Below are positions 1 to 10,962 of a DNA stretch of 64,000 nt, one piece after another; position 1 is the stretch's first letter, and every line of letters starts with the position of its first letter. Both the position numbers and the translations under genes were made by a program. Source of the DNA: CAHJXF01 sp038225855 (GTDB lineage Bacteria; Pseudomonadota; Gammaproteobacteria; Burkholderiales; Burkholderiaceae_D); NCBI GenBank assembly GCA_038225855.1, contig JBBRQU010000003.1:96780-160779 (forward strand), in the 5' to 3' direction. The notes under the pieces were generated by a model. That model was given only the letters and a program-made list of their open reading frames with translations, searched no databases and was not told the DNA's origin.

Positions 1-138
1 AACTGAACGGGTTCACATTGTCTGCCGACGGTGCCGAATGCGTCGTCGTGATGCTTGGCGTCGCCGACGGTTCAATCGATGAACATCGTCTGGCTGCATG
101 GATTCGTACACACGTCGAACCGCACGCCGAACGCTGAC

Positions 139-687
139 ATGCGCATCCTCGGCATCGACCCCGGACTTCGCATCACCGGCTTCGGCGTGATCGACGTCGA
201 CGGACCGCGCCTGGCGTATGTGGCCAGCGGCATCGTGCGCACACCCGACGCCGAACTTCCCGAACGTTTGCGCGTGATCTTCAATGGGGTGCGCGAAGTC
301 GTGGCCACGCATCGTCCCACATGCGCGGCAATCGAGAAGGTCTTCGTCAACGTCAATCCGCAATCGACGCTGCTGCTCGGGCAGGCGCGCGGCGCGGCCA
401 TCTGCGCGCTGGTCGATGGCGGCATCGCCGTTTCCGAGTACACGGCATTGCAGACCAAGCAGGCGACGGTGGGCTACGGCAAGGCCAACAAGGTGCAAGT
501 GCAGGAGATGGTCAAACGACTGCTGCGACTGTCCGGCTCGCCGAGTGCCGATGCCGCCGATGCGCTCGCATGCGCGATCTGCCATGCGCACACAGCGGCG
601 AGCATCGCGACGATGACGCGTGCCGCGCCTGATCTCGCGCTCGGGCGTCTGCGGATGCGACGCGGGCGCATCGGAGGGCGGGTGTGA
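139..687 (+). CDS. ruvC: Holliday junction resolvase RuvC
   Basis: Endonuclease that cuts Holliday junctions symmetrically, working with RuvAB in recombinational repair. The 182-residue product starts at MRILGIDPG, the standard RuvC N-terminus. The four metal-binding catalytic acids fall at D7, E66, D138 and D141, the same numbering as the E. coli enzyme. The frame is open upstream to a TTG at 55, but those extra residues are not family-like, so the ATG at 139 is preferred. It is followed by a peroxiredoxin gene rather than directly by ruvA. The short C-terminal Arg-rich tail is common in betaproteobacterial copies. Confidence 0.96.
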   Translation: MRILGIDPGLRITGFGVIDVDGPRLAYVASGIVRTPDAELPERLRVIFNGVREVVATHRPTCAAIEKVFVNVNPQSTLLLGQARGAAICALVDGGIAVSEYTALQTKQATVGYGKANKVQVQEMVKRLLRLSGSPSADAADALACAICHAHTAASIATMTRAAPDLALGRLRMRRGRIGGRV

Positions 688-772
688 GTCAGATGCATGC
701 AAGAGAGGCCGCAATTTCCGCTTGACCCCTCACGTATCATCTGCCCCTTCCGCGACCGAATCAGGAGGCCTC

Positions 773-1279
773 ATGACCATCACCATCGGTGAACGACTGC
801 CCGACGCCACGCTGCAGGAATTCGTGGAAGTCGAAGGCAACGGTTGCACCATCGGACCCAACAGCTTTCATGTCGAAGACCTGATTCGCGGCAAGAAGAT
901 CGCGCTCTTCGGTCTGCCCGGCGCCTTCACGCCGACGTGTTCGGTCAAGCACATGCCCGGCTACCTCGAGCTGCACGATGCGTTCAAGGCCAAAGGCATC
1001 GCCGAGATCTGGTGTGTCGCCGTCAACGACGCCTTCGTGATGGGCGCATGGGGTCGCGATCAGCACACGGTCGGCAAGGTGCGCATGATGGCCGATGGGT
1101 CGGGCGACTTCACGAAGAAGCTCGGCCTCGAATTCGACCTGACCGCGCGCGGCATGGGCGTGCGCTCGCAGCGTTATTCGATGCTGGTCGATGACGGCGT
1201 CGTCAAGCAACTGAACATCGAAGCAGGCGGCAAATTCGAAGTCAGCGATGCGGCAACGCTGTTGAAGCAGCTCGGTTGA
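773..1279 (+). CDS. Peroxiredoxin, Prx5/PMP20 type
   Basis: Thiol peroxidase that reduces hydrogen peroxide and alkyl hydroperoxides, probably cytosolic since no signal peptide is seen. The 168-residue protein has the type V active-site motif PGAFTPTCS with the peroxidatic cysteine at residue 56; other cysteines are at 25 and in AEIWCVAVND, so a two-Cys or glutathione-linked mechanism cannot be decided. The ATG is preceded by a strong AGGAGG at 763-768. It sits between ruvC and ruvA, an unusual insertion that would couple peroxide defence with recombination repair if cotranscribed. Confidence 0.93.
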   Translation: MTITIGERLPDATLQEFVEVEGNGCTIGPNSFHVEDLIRGKKIALFGLPGAFTPTCSVKHMPGYLELHDAFKAKGIAEIWCVAVNDAFVMGAWGRDQHTVGKVRMMADGSGDFTKKLGLEFDLTARGMGVRSQRYSMLVDDGVVKQLNIEAGGKFEVSDAATLLKQLG

Positions 1280-1322
1280 TCGCGGCTTTGTTCAATCACG
1301 CATCGCATCGCGAGGATCGCGC

Positions 1323-1910
1323 GTGATCGGTCGCATCGCGGGAATCCTGCTCGAGAAAAAGCCGCCGCACGTGCTGGTCGATTGCGCCGGAGTCGGATAC
1401 GAGATCGACGTGCCGATGAGCACGCTCTATCACCTGCCCGCGGTCGGCGAGCGCGTCACGCTGCTCACGCATCTGGTGGTGCGTGAAGACGCGCAACTGC
1501 TTTACGGCTTCGCATCGCCGGACGAGCGCGCGGCGTTTCGCGAGCTCATCAAGATCGCCGGGGTCGGTCCGCGCACTGCGCTTGCGGTGCTGTCCGGGCT
1601 GTCGCTCGGCGATCTCGCGCAGGCCGTCACGTTGCAGGAGTCTGCGCGGCTCGTGCAGGTTCCAGGCATCGGCAAGAAGACCGCCGAGCGCCTGCTGCTC
1701 GAATTGAAAGGCAAGCTCGGGGCCGACCTCGGCACGCCCGCGGGCCTCGCTGCGACCGACGCCGGCGACGCGGCGCCCGACATTATGAAAGCGCTGACCT
1801 CGCTCGGCTATTCGGACAAGGAGGCGCTGTTCGCGGTCAAGCAAGTCGCGGCCGGCAGCAGCGTGTCGGACGGAATTCGCCAGGCGTTGAAGGTGTTGTC
1901 GAAATCGTGA
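1323..1910 (+). CDS. ruvA: Holliday junction branch migration protein RuvA
   Basis: DNA-binding subunit of the RuvAB branch-migration motor; tetramers hold the four-way junction. The 195-residue protein starts from a GTG with MIGRIAGILLEKKPPHVLVD, has the helix-hairpin-helix region (IKIAGVGPRTALAVLSGL and VPGIGKKTAERLLLELKGKL) and the C-terminal RuvB-contacting three-helix domain (DIMKALTSLGYSDKEALFAVK). Length is normal. Its stop overlaps the next gene's GTG, indicating translational coupling. The partner ruvB lies about 1.7 kb further on, behind a toxin-antitoxin module. Confidence 0.97.
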   Translation: MIGRIAGILLEKKPPHVLVDCAGVGYEIDVPMSTLYHLPAVGERVTLLTHLVVREDAQLLYGFASPDERAAFRELIKIAGVGPRTALAVLSGLSLGDLAQAVTLQESARLVQVPGIGKKTAERLLLELKGKLGADLGTPAGLAATDAGDAAPDIMKALTSLGYSDKEALFAVKQVAAGSSVSDGIRQALKVLSKS

Positions 1911-2719
1911 GGCGCGTGCGCGGATCGCTGTTTGCCTTGTTCGCTTTCGCGATCGTCACGTTCGCGTCGCCCAACGCCGCGCAAACGCCAGCGCAACGCG
2001 CATCGCCCTCGCCGACAGCGAGCCCTTCGCGCGACGCAGCGCTGCGCGTCCTCGCGAGCAAGCTCGAGCTGCCGCTCGTTGAAGAAACGGTCGCGACCTT
2101 CTCGCAGCAGTTGCGACGAACGCTGCCGTCGCTGTTCGTCAATGCGGTCGGCCAAGGCGCAGGTCTGGGGGCTCGCTGGAAAAGCGGCAATGCCTACTTC
2201 GATGAAGCGCTGCGGCAGATCGATGCGGCGCTTGCCTTCGAAGAAACGCGCGGCGGGCCGCTGTTGAAACTCGATCGAGGCGATCTGCTTTACGCGGTCA
2301 ATGTCCCCTGGACATCCGACGACATCGCATTTCTGACCGACACCGCCGACACCGAACTCGGTCGTCAGGCGCAGCGCGCGATCGATGCGAAGGCGGCTCT
2401 GCAGATGACGCATACGCTTTCGCGCCGTATCGGTTCGCAGCCCGGCGCGAAATCCATCACCGATTCATTTCGCGATCTCGACGCGCGCGCTCGATCGCAG
2501 TACGGCGACGCGTCGCTGATGCTGTTGGCGCAGAAAGGCGCCGACCCGGAGCGCGCGAAACGGCTGCAGACTCTGGTCGAAGCCGTCGAAACGGCGCCTG
2601 CAGACGCGCTCGGCAAGCGGCTTACGGACAAATTGTCGCAGCGCCTTCTCGACGCAGCCGCGGCGCAATTGCCGAACTTGATTGCGATCGTCGCGGGGTT
2701 CAGGACTTCGAGTCCCTGA
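1907..2719 (+). CDS. Exported protein of unknown function
   Basis: I do not recognise this family. The 270-residue product begins with Arg residues and a hydrophobic stretch (SLFALFAFAIVTFA) ending in an Ala-rich region, which looks like a signal peptide, so a periplasmic location is inferred. The remainder is mostly helical, with a Ser/Pro/Ala linker after the signal and no cysteine pairs or catalytic motif that I can see. The GTG start overlaps the ruvA stop by four bases (GTGA), so it is translated from the ruvA message. Confidence 0.75.
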   Translation: MRRVRGSLFALFAFAIVTFASPNAAQTPAQRASPSPTASPSRDAALRVLASKLELPLVEETVATFSQQLRRTLPSLFVNAVGQGAGLGARWKSGNAYFDEALRQIDAALAFEETRGGPLLKLDRGDLLYAVNVPWTSDDIAFLTDTADTELGRQAQRAIDAKAALQMTHTLSRRIGSQPGAKSITDSFRDLDARARSQYGDASLMLLAQKGADPERAKRLQTLVEAVETAPADALGKRLTDKLSQRLLDAAAAQLPNLIAIVAGFRTSSP

Positions 2720-2737
2720 CACGATGTTCGGGCGAGC

Positions 2738-2766
2738 TTGCGTATTCGAGTGGTGTTAGCTAAGAT
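2738..2766 (+). promoter_or_regulatory. Sigma-70-like promoter for the VapBC pair
   Basis: TTGCGT at 2738-2743, a 17-base spacer, then TAAGAT at 2761-2766, about 50 bases before the antitoxin start. This suggests the toxin-antitoxin pair, and probably ruvB behind it, can be transcribed independently of ruvA. Inferred from matches to the consensus only. Confidence 0.45.
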
Positions 2767-2815
2767 GTGGACCAACAAGTAAATGAGCTTGCCGTGCATC
2801 GCCGAGTTCTACGCC

Positions 2816-3130
2816 ATGACCATCGTCAACGTCCACGAAGCCAAGTCCACGCTGTCCGATCTGATCGCACGCGCCGAAGCGGGCGAGGAGATCGTGATCG
2901 CGCGCGCCAACAAGCCCGCGGTGCGGCTGGTTCCGATGGAAATCCGGCGCGAGCGGCGCGTGCTCGGCCTGAATGCATCGCCGGCGTTTGCGATTGCCGC
3001 GGACTTCGATGCGCCGATGGCCGACGAGGCATTGTGGTACGACGAGCCGAAAGGCGCGAAGCGCAAATCGGCCGGGGCGAATCTCGTTCAGCAAATCGCG
3101 CCTCGCTATCGCAAACCCCGCGCCAAATGA
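2816..3130 (+). CDS. Phd/YefM-family antitoxin
   Basis: Antitoxin of a type II toxin-antitoxin pair; it should bind and neutralise the PIN-domain RNase encoded next and repress the shared promoter. The N-terminus has the Phd/YefM signature (VNVHEAKSTLSDLIARAEAGEE followed by ANKPAVRLVPM). The basic C-terminal tail with DEALWYDEPK would be the toxin-binding part. The product is 104 residues from the ATG at 2816; an in-frame ATG at 2783 would add 11 residues that do not look like the family. The stop overlaps the toxin start (ATGA). Confidence 0.88.
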   Translation: MTIVNVHEAKSTLSDLIARAEAGEEIVIARANKPAVRLVPMEIRRERRVLGLNASPAFAIAADFDAPMADEALWYDEPKGAKRKSAGANLVQQIAPRYRKPRAK

Positions 3131-3561
3131 AGCATTCGATGCACGCGTCGCGCGGCTCGGACATCCCGACGATCGGTCGCTACCTGCTCGATACGCACGC
3201 GCTTTTGTTCATGGACCAGGCGCCGCATTTGTTGCCTGTGCATCTGCACGCCTTGATCCAGGACACGCGCAATCGCCTGTTCGTAAGCATCGCCAGCCTC
3301 TGGGAAATCCAGATCAAGAGCGGAAACGGCAAGCTCGCGTTGCCGCTGACGGTCGATCGCATGATGTCGCGTCAGCAGCGCGAGAACGACATCGATCTCT
3401 TGCCGATCGAGATCGCGCACATCGTCGAGCACGAGGCGTTGCCGACTCACCACCGCGACCCTTTCGATCGCATGCTGATCGCGCAGGCGCGCGTCGAAGG
3501 CCTGACGCTGCTGTCGCGCGACAAGACGCTGTCACGCTACGATGTCGCGCTCCATTGGTGA
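3127..3561 (+). CDS. VapC-type PIN-domain ribonuclease toxin
   Basis: Metal-dependent RNase toxin. The 144-residue protein has the PIN acidic residues in order: D22 in LLDTHALLF, the Glu of IASLWEIQIK, the Asp residues of HRDPFDRMLIAQA, and the Asp of LLSRDKTLSRY. This is the subgroup usually paired with Phd/YefM antitoxins. It overlaps the antitoxin stop by four bases, the normal coupled arrangement. Its stop lies 7 bases before the preferred ruvB start, so the module is wedged inside the ruv operon. All acidic residues are present, so the toxin is probably active. Confidence 0.9.
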   Translation: MKHSMHASRGSDIPTIGRYLLDTHALLFMDQAPHLLPVHLHALIQDTRNRLFVSIASLWEIQIKSGNGKLALPLTVDRMMSRQQRENDIDLLPIEIAHIVEHEALPTHHRDPFDRMLIAQARVEGLTLLSRDKTLSRYDVALHW

Positions 3562-3568
3562 ACGATGC

Positions 3569-4639
3569 ATGATCGAATCCGATTCCCTCTCCAGTGTCAG
3601 TGCCGCAGACAACCGGGTGATCTCACCTGCGGCGTCGTCCCCGAACGAAGAGGTCTTCGAGCGCGCGTTGCGGCCCAAGGCACTCGACGAATACATCGGG
3701 CAAGTGAAGATCCGCGAGCAACTCGAGATCTTCATCGGCGCCGCGAAGAAGCGCCACGAGTCGCTCGATCACGTACTGTTGTTCGGCCCCCCCGGCCTCG
3801 GCAAGACCACGCTGGCACACATCGTCGCGCGCGAGATGGGCGTACATATGCGCTCGACCTCGGGACCGGTGCTCGAGCGGCCGGGTGACCTCGCGGCGCT
3901 GCTCACCAATCTCGAGAAGAACGACGTGCTCTTCATCGACGAGATCCATCGGCTCTCGCCGGTCGTCGAAGAAATTCTCTATCCCGCGCTCGAGGATTTT
4001 CAGATCGACATCATGATCGGCGAAGGCCCGGCCGCGCGCAGCGTCAGGCTCGACCTGCAACCGTTCACGCTGGTCGGCGCGACCACGCGTGCGGGCATGC
4101 TGACGAATCCCTTGCGCGACCGCTTCGGGATCGTCGCCCGGCTCGAGTTCTATACCGCCGAAGAAGTACAGCGCATCGTCAAGCGCTCGGCCGCGCTGCT
4201 CGGCACGCGCATCGACGACGAAGGTGCGATGGAACTTGCGAAGCGCTCGCGCGGCACCCCGCGCATCGCCAATCGCCTGTTGCGCCGCGTGCGCGACTAC
4301 GCCGAGATGCGCGCCGATGGTCGGGTCACGTCGGCGGTTGCTGATACCGCTCTCAAGATGCTCGACGTCGATGCGCTCGGACTCGATGTGATGGATCGCA
4401 AGCTGCTCGAAGCGGTGCTGCACAAGTTCGATGGCGGTCCGGTCGGACTCGACAACCTCGCGTCGGCGATCGGCGAAGAGCGCGACACCATCGAAGACGT
4501 GATCGAGCCCTTCCTGATCCAGCAAGGCTTTCTGCATCGCACGCCGCGCGGTCGTGTCGCGACGCTGACCGCGTATCGACACTTCGGTCTTGCCGCGCCG
4601 AGTCGCGGCGTGAACGCGGACCTCTGGGACACCCCCTGA
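3569..4639 (+). CDS. ruvB: Holliday junction DNA helicase RuvB
   Basis: AAA+ motor of the RuvAB branch-migration complex. The 356-residue protein has Walker A (GPPGLGKTT), Walker B (LFIDEIHRL), the RuvB-specific sensor stretch ATTRAGMLTNPLRDRFG, and the C-terminal winged helix (GFLHRTPRGR). The ATG at 3569 gives MIESDSLSS and a normal length; an ATG at 3542 inside vapC would add nine residues. It is separated from ruvA by an exported protein and a VapBC pair, so its expression could depend on the toxin-antitoxin promoter. Confidence 0.96.
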   Translation: MIESDSLSSVSAADNRVISPAASSPNEEVFERALRPKALDEYIGQVKIREQLEIFIGAAKKRHESLDHVLLFGPPGLGKTTLAHIVAREMGVHMRSTSGPVLERPGDLAALLTNLEKNDVLFIDEIHRLSPVVEEILYPALEDFQIDIMIGEGPAARSVRLDLQPFTLVGATTRAGMLTNPLRDRFGIVARLEFYTAEEVQRIVKRSAALLGTRIDDEGAMELAKRSRGTPRIANRLLRRVRDYAEMRADGRVTSAVADTALKMLDVDALGLDVMDRKLLEAVLHKFDGGPVGLDNLASAIGEERDTIEDVIEPFLIQQGFLHRTPRGRVATLTAYRHFGLAAPSRGVNADLWDTP

Positions 4640-4714
4640 TCCGTGCACGCGACGCATGCCTGCGCAGCGTTGACCTGCTTCCACACTCGCCCCTCTTTTT
4701 TTGGTGAATCCTCC

Positions 4715-6904
4715 ATGAGTCGCCACGTCTCCCCGCGCATGGTTTCATCGTTCAGGACCTTCGTGCTGGCGACCTCGTGGGCGATGGCTCTCGCAGGCTG
4801 CGCGCCGACGACGACCGCGCCATCGACCGCGCCATCGACCGCGTCATCGACTGAATCCGTCGCCGCGGCGGCCGTGGTGCTGCCGCACCCCGTCCACGCC
4901 GTCGATCCCGACGTGCTCTTGCCGAATCCCCACCTGCGCGCCGAAGGCATCCCGCCGGTGCCGAAGTCGCTTGCCGAGCGCGTCGGCAAATACACGGAGT
5001 TCAAGCCGGCCAACCTGATCGCGTGGCATCCGACCCGGCGCGCCATGCTGGTCGCCTATCGACGCGGCGCCACGACGCAACTGCATCTGCTCGACGCCCC
5101 GATGGGCACACTCGAATGGCTCACCGACTTCACCGATCCGGTCGCTGTGGCCAGCTTCGAACCGAAACAGGGCGACTACCTCGTCTATGCGCGCGACACC
5201 GGAGGCAACGAGGCATCGCAGCTCTATCGCCTCGACTTTGCCGACCACAAGACGACGCTGCTCACCGACCCCTCCGAGAAGCACAGCATCGGCTCGTGGA
5301 ATCGTGCGAGCAGCGCGCTGCTGATGACATCGACGCAGCTCGACAAGACCGCAGGCGGCGGCGAAGCGCGGCTCACCAGTGTGACCACCGACCTCTATGT
5401 GCTCGACCCGCTGAAGCCCGAAGCCAGACGCAAGATCGTGAGCCTGCCGGGTGGCGGCTGGTTCGATTTTCTCTGGGGCAGAGTCGATCGCGAACTCTAT
5501 GCCCGCGAATACCGCTCGGCCAACGAAAGCGTGATCTGGAGGGTCGATGTTGCGACCGGCGCGAAGACGCAGATCCTTCCCGTCGCAAGCGCGAAGAAGT
5601 TTGTGACCAAGAACAGCGCATCGCGTCGGATCTCGTACGGCCACATCCACCTCACGCGCGACGGCACGCGTCTCGTCTACACCAGCGATGAAGATGGTGA
5701 GTTCAGCCAGCTGATGGTGATGGATCTCGCGACCGGCCAACGTCGCGTGCTGTCGCGCGACATCCCTTGGGACGTCGATGCGGTCGTGATGCAGGGTGAA
5801 GACGCGGCCGATGCGGGCGCGCCCGCGCGTCGCGAGCTGGTGTGCGCGGTGTTCAACGTCGCGGGACGTCGCGAGCTTCGTGCGTTCGACATCGCGAGCG
5901 GCCGGGAGATCGCGCTGCCGGATCTACCGCCCGCCGCGCGCTCGGGCAGCATGACACGCCTGCGCTTCGCGAAGGCGAGCAACAGGAATGAGATCGCGTT
6001 CACGGTGAACTCCGCGCAGAGCCCGGGCGATATCTACTCGCTCGATATCGACGCGGGCAGGGGCGGCAAGGTCGAACAATGGACCGAGGCCAAGGTCGCA
6101 GATATCGACACGACGCCGTTTCGCGAGGCCGAGATCATCCAGTGGAAAAGCTTCGACGGCCTCGAGATCAGCGGCCTCATCAATCGTCCTCCGTCGCGCT
6201 TCACCGGCAAGCGCCCGGTGCTGATCAACATTCACGGCGGCCCGGAAGGCCAGGCGACGATCGGCTTTCTCGCTCGCAACAATTACTTCATCAACGAACT
6301 GGGCATCGCGTACATCCAGCCCAACGTGCGCGGCTCTTCCGGCTATGGCAAGACCTTCATCGCGCTCGACGATGGCATGAAGCGCGAGGACTCGGTCAAG
6401 GACATCGGTGCGCTGCTCGATTGGGTCGCGACCCAGCCCGACCTCGATGCGAGCCGCATCATGGTGACGGGCGGCAGTTATGGCGGATACATGAGCCTCG
6501 CGGTCGCGACGACCTATTCGGATCGCATCGCGGCCTCGATCGATGTGGTCGGCATCTCCAACTTCACGAGCTTTTTGCAACGCACGGAGACTTATCGACG
6601 CGATCTGCGACGGGTCGAATACGGCGACGAACGCGATCCCGCGATGCGTGCCTTCTTCGAGAAGATCTCGCCGCTGTCGAAGGCCTCGAACATCAGGAAG
6701 CCGCTGTTCGTCGTGCAGGGCAAGAACGATCCGCGCGTGCCGTATCAGGAGGCCGAACAGATCGTCGCCAAGGCGCGCAGCAACAATATTCCCGTGTGGT
6801 ATTTGCTCGCCGACAACGAAGGTCACGGCTTCGCGCGCAAACCCAACGCGGACTTCCAGTTCTACGCGCAGGTCATGTTCATGCAGCGGTTCTTGCTGAA
6901 CTGA
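4715..6904 (+). CDS. S9 family prolyl oligopeptidase-like lipoprotein
   Basis: Serine peptidase that trims short peptides, anchored as a lipoprotein: the signal ends in ALAGC with the lipid-modified Cys at residue 29. The protein is 729 residues, with an N-terminal beta-propeller-like half and a C-terminal alpha/beta hydrolase half. The catalytic triad is visible as S588 in GGSYGGYM, D672 in GKNDPRVPY and H704 in EGHGF. The start at 4715 gives a good lipoprotein signal; frames open earlier to 4643 add residues without signal character. The gene appears monocistronic and converges on lepB across a REP-like repeat. Confidence 0.9.
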   Translation: MSRHVSPRMVSSFRTFVLATSWAMALAGCAPTTTAPSTAPSTASSTESVAAAAVVLPHPVHAVDPDVLLPNPHLRAEGIPPVPKSLAERVGKYTEFKPANLIAWHPTRRAMLVAYRRGATTQLHLLDAPMGTLEWLTDFTDPVAVASFEPKQGDYLVYARDTGGNEASQLYRLDFADHKTTLLTDPSEKHSIGSWNRASSALLMTSTQLDKTAGGGEARLTSVTTDLYVLDPLKPEARRKIVSLPGGGWFDFLWGRVDRELYAREYRSANESVIWRVDVATGAKTQILPVASAKKFVTKNSASRRISYGHIHLTRDGTRLVYTSDEDGEFSQLMVMDLATGQRRVLSRDIPWDVDAVVMQGEDAADAGAPARRELVCAVFNVAGRRELRAFDIASGREIALPDLPPAARSGSMTRLRFAKASNRNEIAFTVNSAQSPGDIYSLDIDAGRGGKVEQWTEAKVADIDTTPFREAEIIQWKSFDGLEISGLINRPPSRFTGKRPVLINIHGGPEGQATIGFLARNNYFINELGIAYIQPNVRGSSGYGKTFIALDDGMKREDSVKDIGALLDWVATQPDLDASRIMVTGGSYGGYMSLAVATTYSDRIAASIDVVGISNFTSFLQRTETYRRDLRRVEYGDERDPAMRAFFEKISPLSKASNIRKPLFVVQGKNDPRVPYQEAEQIVAKARSNNIPVWYLLADNEGHGFARKPNADFQFYAQVMFMQRFLLN

Positions 6905-6910
6905 TTGGTG

Positions 6911-6980
6911 GTTCCCGCGAAGGCGGGAATCCAGCGACTTCAACTCACGCCACTGGGTCCCCGCTTTCGCGGGGACGACC
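6911..6980. repeat. REP-like inverted repeat
   Basis: A TTCCCGCGAAGGCGGGAATC hairpin on one side and GTCCCCGCTTTCGCGGGGAC on the other, about 30 bases apart, between two convergent genes. The same arrangement recurs at 15675, 18006, 22170, 51246 and 55405. It may act as a bidirectional terminator or a mobile REP element. Confidence 0.8.
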
Positions 6981-7003
6981 GAAGGGCGGCGGCTGGCGAC
7001 GCG

Positions 7004-7702
7004 TCAGAGCGCCGGCGAGAACCAGCGGCCGCTGCGGGGAAGGCAGTAGTGCTCGGGATCGAGCGACAACACCACGCGCGTCGCCTTGCCGAAGATGGCA
7101 TCGCGCCGCACCAGTCCGAAGTAACGCGAATCCTGACTGTTGTCGCGATTGTCGCCCATCACGAGGTAGCGCCCCTCGGGTATCTTGATTTCCGCAAAAT
7201 TTCTTCGTGCCTGAACCTGCGGCAGGCGCATCGTTGCGTGCGACACGCCCGGCAGTTCTTCGCGAAGATAAATCGGTTGCAGGGCTCTCACCGTCGACAA
7301 CAGCGCGTCGCCGGTTTCGGCTGGCAGCTCCTGGTAGCGTGCGGCAACGCCATTGATGATCAACTGTTCGTCCTTCATCGCCACCGTATCCCCCGGCCCT
7401 GCGACGACGCGCTTCAAGAGCGTGATGCCGTTCTCGGGAGATTCGAGCACGACCACATCGCCGCGTTGCGGGTCGCCGACCTCGACCACCCGTTCGAGGG
7501 TGAATGGAATCCGCAGGCCATAAGCGCGCTTGTCGATCAGCACGCGGTCCCCATCGATCACGGTCGGATTCATCGAGCCGGTGGGCACCACCATCCAGTC
7601 TGCGCACGCGGATCGAAACACCATCATCAGGCCCACGAAGACCAGCGTTCCCCGCATGCCCCGCCAGTACGCCAATGCCTTCGCCCGGATGCCTGGTTTC
7701 AT
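7004..7702 (-). CDS. lepB: Signal peptidase I
   Basis: Membrane protease that cleaves signal peptides from exported proteins. The 232-residue protein has one N-terminal membrane segment (LVFVGLMMVF), then the catalytic Ser43 in PTGSMNPT and Lys97 in LLKRVVAGPGD, plus the family boxes GDVVVLESPENG and MGDNRDNSQDSRYFG. Compared with E. coli LepB, which has two membrane segments and 324 residues, this is the shorter single-pass form. It is not beside lepA or rnc, so it may be a second copy, although all catalytic motifs are intact. It lies downstream of thiC on the same strand. Confidence 0.92.
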   Translation of the reverse strand: MKPGIRAKALAYWRGMRGTLVFVGLMMVFRSACADWMVVPTGSMNPTVIDGDRVLIDKRAYGLRIPFTLERVVEVGDPQRGDVVVLESPENGITLLKRVVAGPGDTVAMKDEQLIINGVAARYQELPAETGDALLSTVRALQPIYLREELPGVSHATMRLPQVQARRNFAEIKIPEGRYLVMGDNRDNSQDSRYFGLVRRDAIFGKATRVVLSLDPEHYCLPRSGRWFSPAL

Positions 7703-7743
7703 CGCTTCTTCCTGACAGGACCGTCTTGTTCACGGACAGGTTC

Positions 7744-9756
<2,013 letters not shown>

Positions 9757-9801
9757 GAAGGCTCCAGAAAGGGATACGAAGCCGGGAACGTCGTCTCCAC
9801 G

Positions 9802-9926
9802 GCTCCCTACGGCGGCATGTGCGTATCGCTGATTGGCGATACACGATGCGTGCCCAGGTTCGAAGGGTATTTCTCGCGATGCCATGCGGTTCGGTCGCAG
9901 TGAACCGCAGGCAAGGACCCCTGCGT
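9802..9926 (-). promoter_or_regulatory. TPP riboswitch (THI element)
   Basis: In the thiC leader, read on the minus strand, the conserved THI elements appear in order: CAGGGGTCC, then GAGAAATACCCTTCGAACCT, and finally CCGCCGTAGGGAG. Between them is a variable hairpin (GTATCGCCAATCAGCGATAC). The element lies about 45 bases before the thiC ATG, so control of translation or early termination by TPP is expected. Confidence 0.92.
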
Positions 9927-10228
9927 GACGCGCGCACGGTATGCCTTCGGTTTTGAAATTGCAAGCCGGGAGGTGCGGCCGCAGTGCGGTCGGGAGTTGC
10001 GCGACCAGCCTTTAGCGACACATCCGCCCGAAGGTCGATTTGGTCGCGACGCGGCGAGCGTCTATCCTTGCGCGTTTCGTCGGCCACCACTGCGCTTCGT
10101 CGCGCCGCGCTTGCGAGCGCGCCGTATGCGAGGCCACAATCGCGCGCTCAATGATGAACGCAGGGCTCGCAGAAGTCTGCATCCTTCCCCGCACCGCCAA
10201 GCACCGCCAGGCACCAACACTTCACAAC
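9927..10228. other. Divergent intergenic region, no gene seen
   Basis: About 300 bases between the thiC riboswitch and the methyltransferase start. It must hold both divergent promoters. Open frames run through it but lack family similarity. I see no clear operator, RNA gene or repeat. Confidence 0.5.
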
Positions 10229-10945
10229 ATGAGCACCAACTTGCCTCGTGACTCAACGATCGAACGCGCGCGCGCGAACATGATCGAGCAGCAGATTCGC
10301 ACCTGGGAGGTCCTTTCGCAGGAGGTGCTCGACATCCTGCAGATCGTCCATCGTGAAGAGTTCGTGCCCGAGCCTTATCGCGCGCTCGCATTCGTCGACA
10401 CCGAAGTCCCGCTGGTCGTCGACGGCGAAGAGACTGGCGAGACCATGCTGCCGCCGAAGTTCGAGGCGCGCATCCTGCAGGAAGTCGCGGTGCGCGCGAA
10501 CGACACGGTGCTCGAGATCGGCGCGGGGTCGGGCTACATGGCGGCGCTGCTTGCCTTCAAGGCCGAGCGCGTCGTGACGGTCGAGATCGATCCGCGACTG
10601 CAGGCATTCGCACGATCCAACCTTGCACGAGCGGGTGTGCGCAATGTGCGCGTAGACCTCGGCAATGGTGTGGGTAGCGGCGTCGATCGTGACGGCGCGG
10701 GATGGCTTTCCATCGGCGAGGTCGACGTTCTGGTGGTCTCGGGTTCGTTGCCGTTCCTGCCCAAGTCGCTGCTCGCCCAGGTCCGCATCGGCGGCCGGCT
10801 TGCGGCCGTGCTCGGCGATGCGCCTGCCATGTCGGCCGAAATCTGGCGTCGCACGGGTGAAGACACCTGGGACACGGTCAAGATTTTCGAGACCGTCGTC
10901 AAGCGGCTGCGCGATGCGCCGCGTGTATCTCGATTCACCTTCTAG
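10229..10945 (+). CDS. Protein-L-isoaspartate O-methyltransferase-like protein
   Basis: SAM-dependent methyltransferase of the Pcm family; canonical members repair isoaspartyl residues in aged proteins. The 238-residue product has the SAM-binding motif EIGAGSGYMAALLA followed by the acidic VTVEIDPRL. The usual Pcm substrate motif (QTIS-P-V-A) is replaced by TMLPPKFEARI, so activity on isoaspartate is uncertain. The start at 10229 (MSTNLPRDST) is preferred over an upstream in-frame start at 10040 that adds Arg/Ala-rich sequence. It is followed by rhodanese and tolC, a conserved betaproteobacterial order. Confidence 0.85.
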   Translation: MSTNLPRDSTIERARANMIEQQIRTWEVLSQEVLDILQIVHREEFVPEPYRALAFVDTEVPLVVDGEETGETMLPPKFEARILQEVAVRANDTVLEIGAGSGYMAALLAFKAERVVTVEIDPRLQAFARSNLARAGVRNVRVDLGNGVGSGVDRDGAGWLSIGEVDVLVVSGSLPFLPKSLLAQVRIGGRLAAVLGDAPAMSAEIWRRTGEDTWDTVKIFETVVKRLRDAPRVSRFTF

Positions 10946-10962
10946 CCGTTCACATTCAGACC

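Noticed and set aside
1..138. A gene end upstream of ruvC
   Set aside because: A short frame ends at about 82, but its Arg-rich residues match no usual ruvC neighbour; not enough sequence to support a gene.
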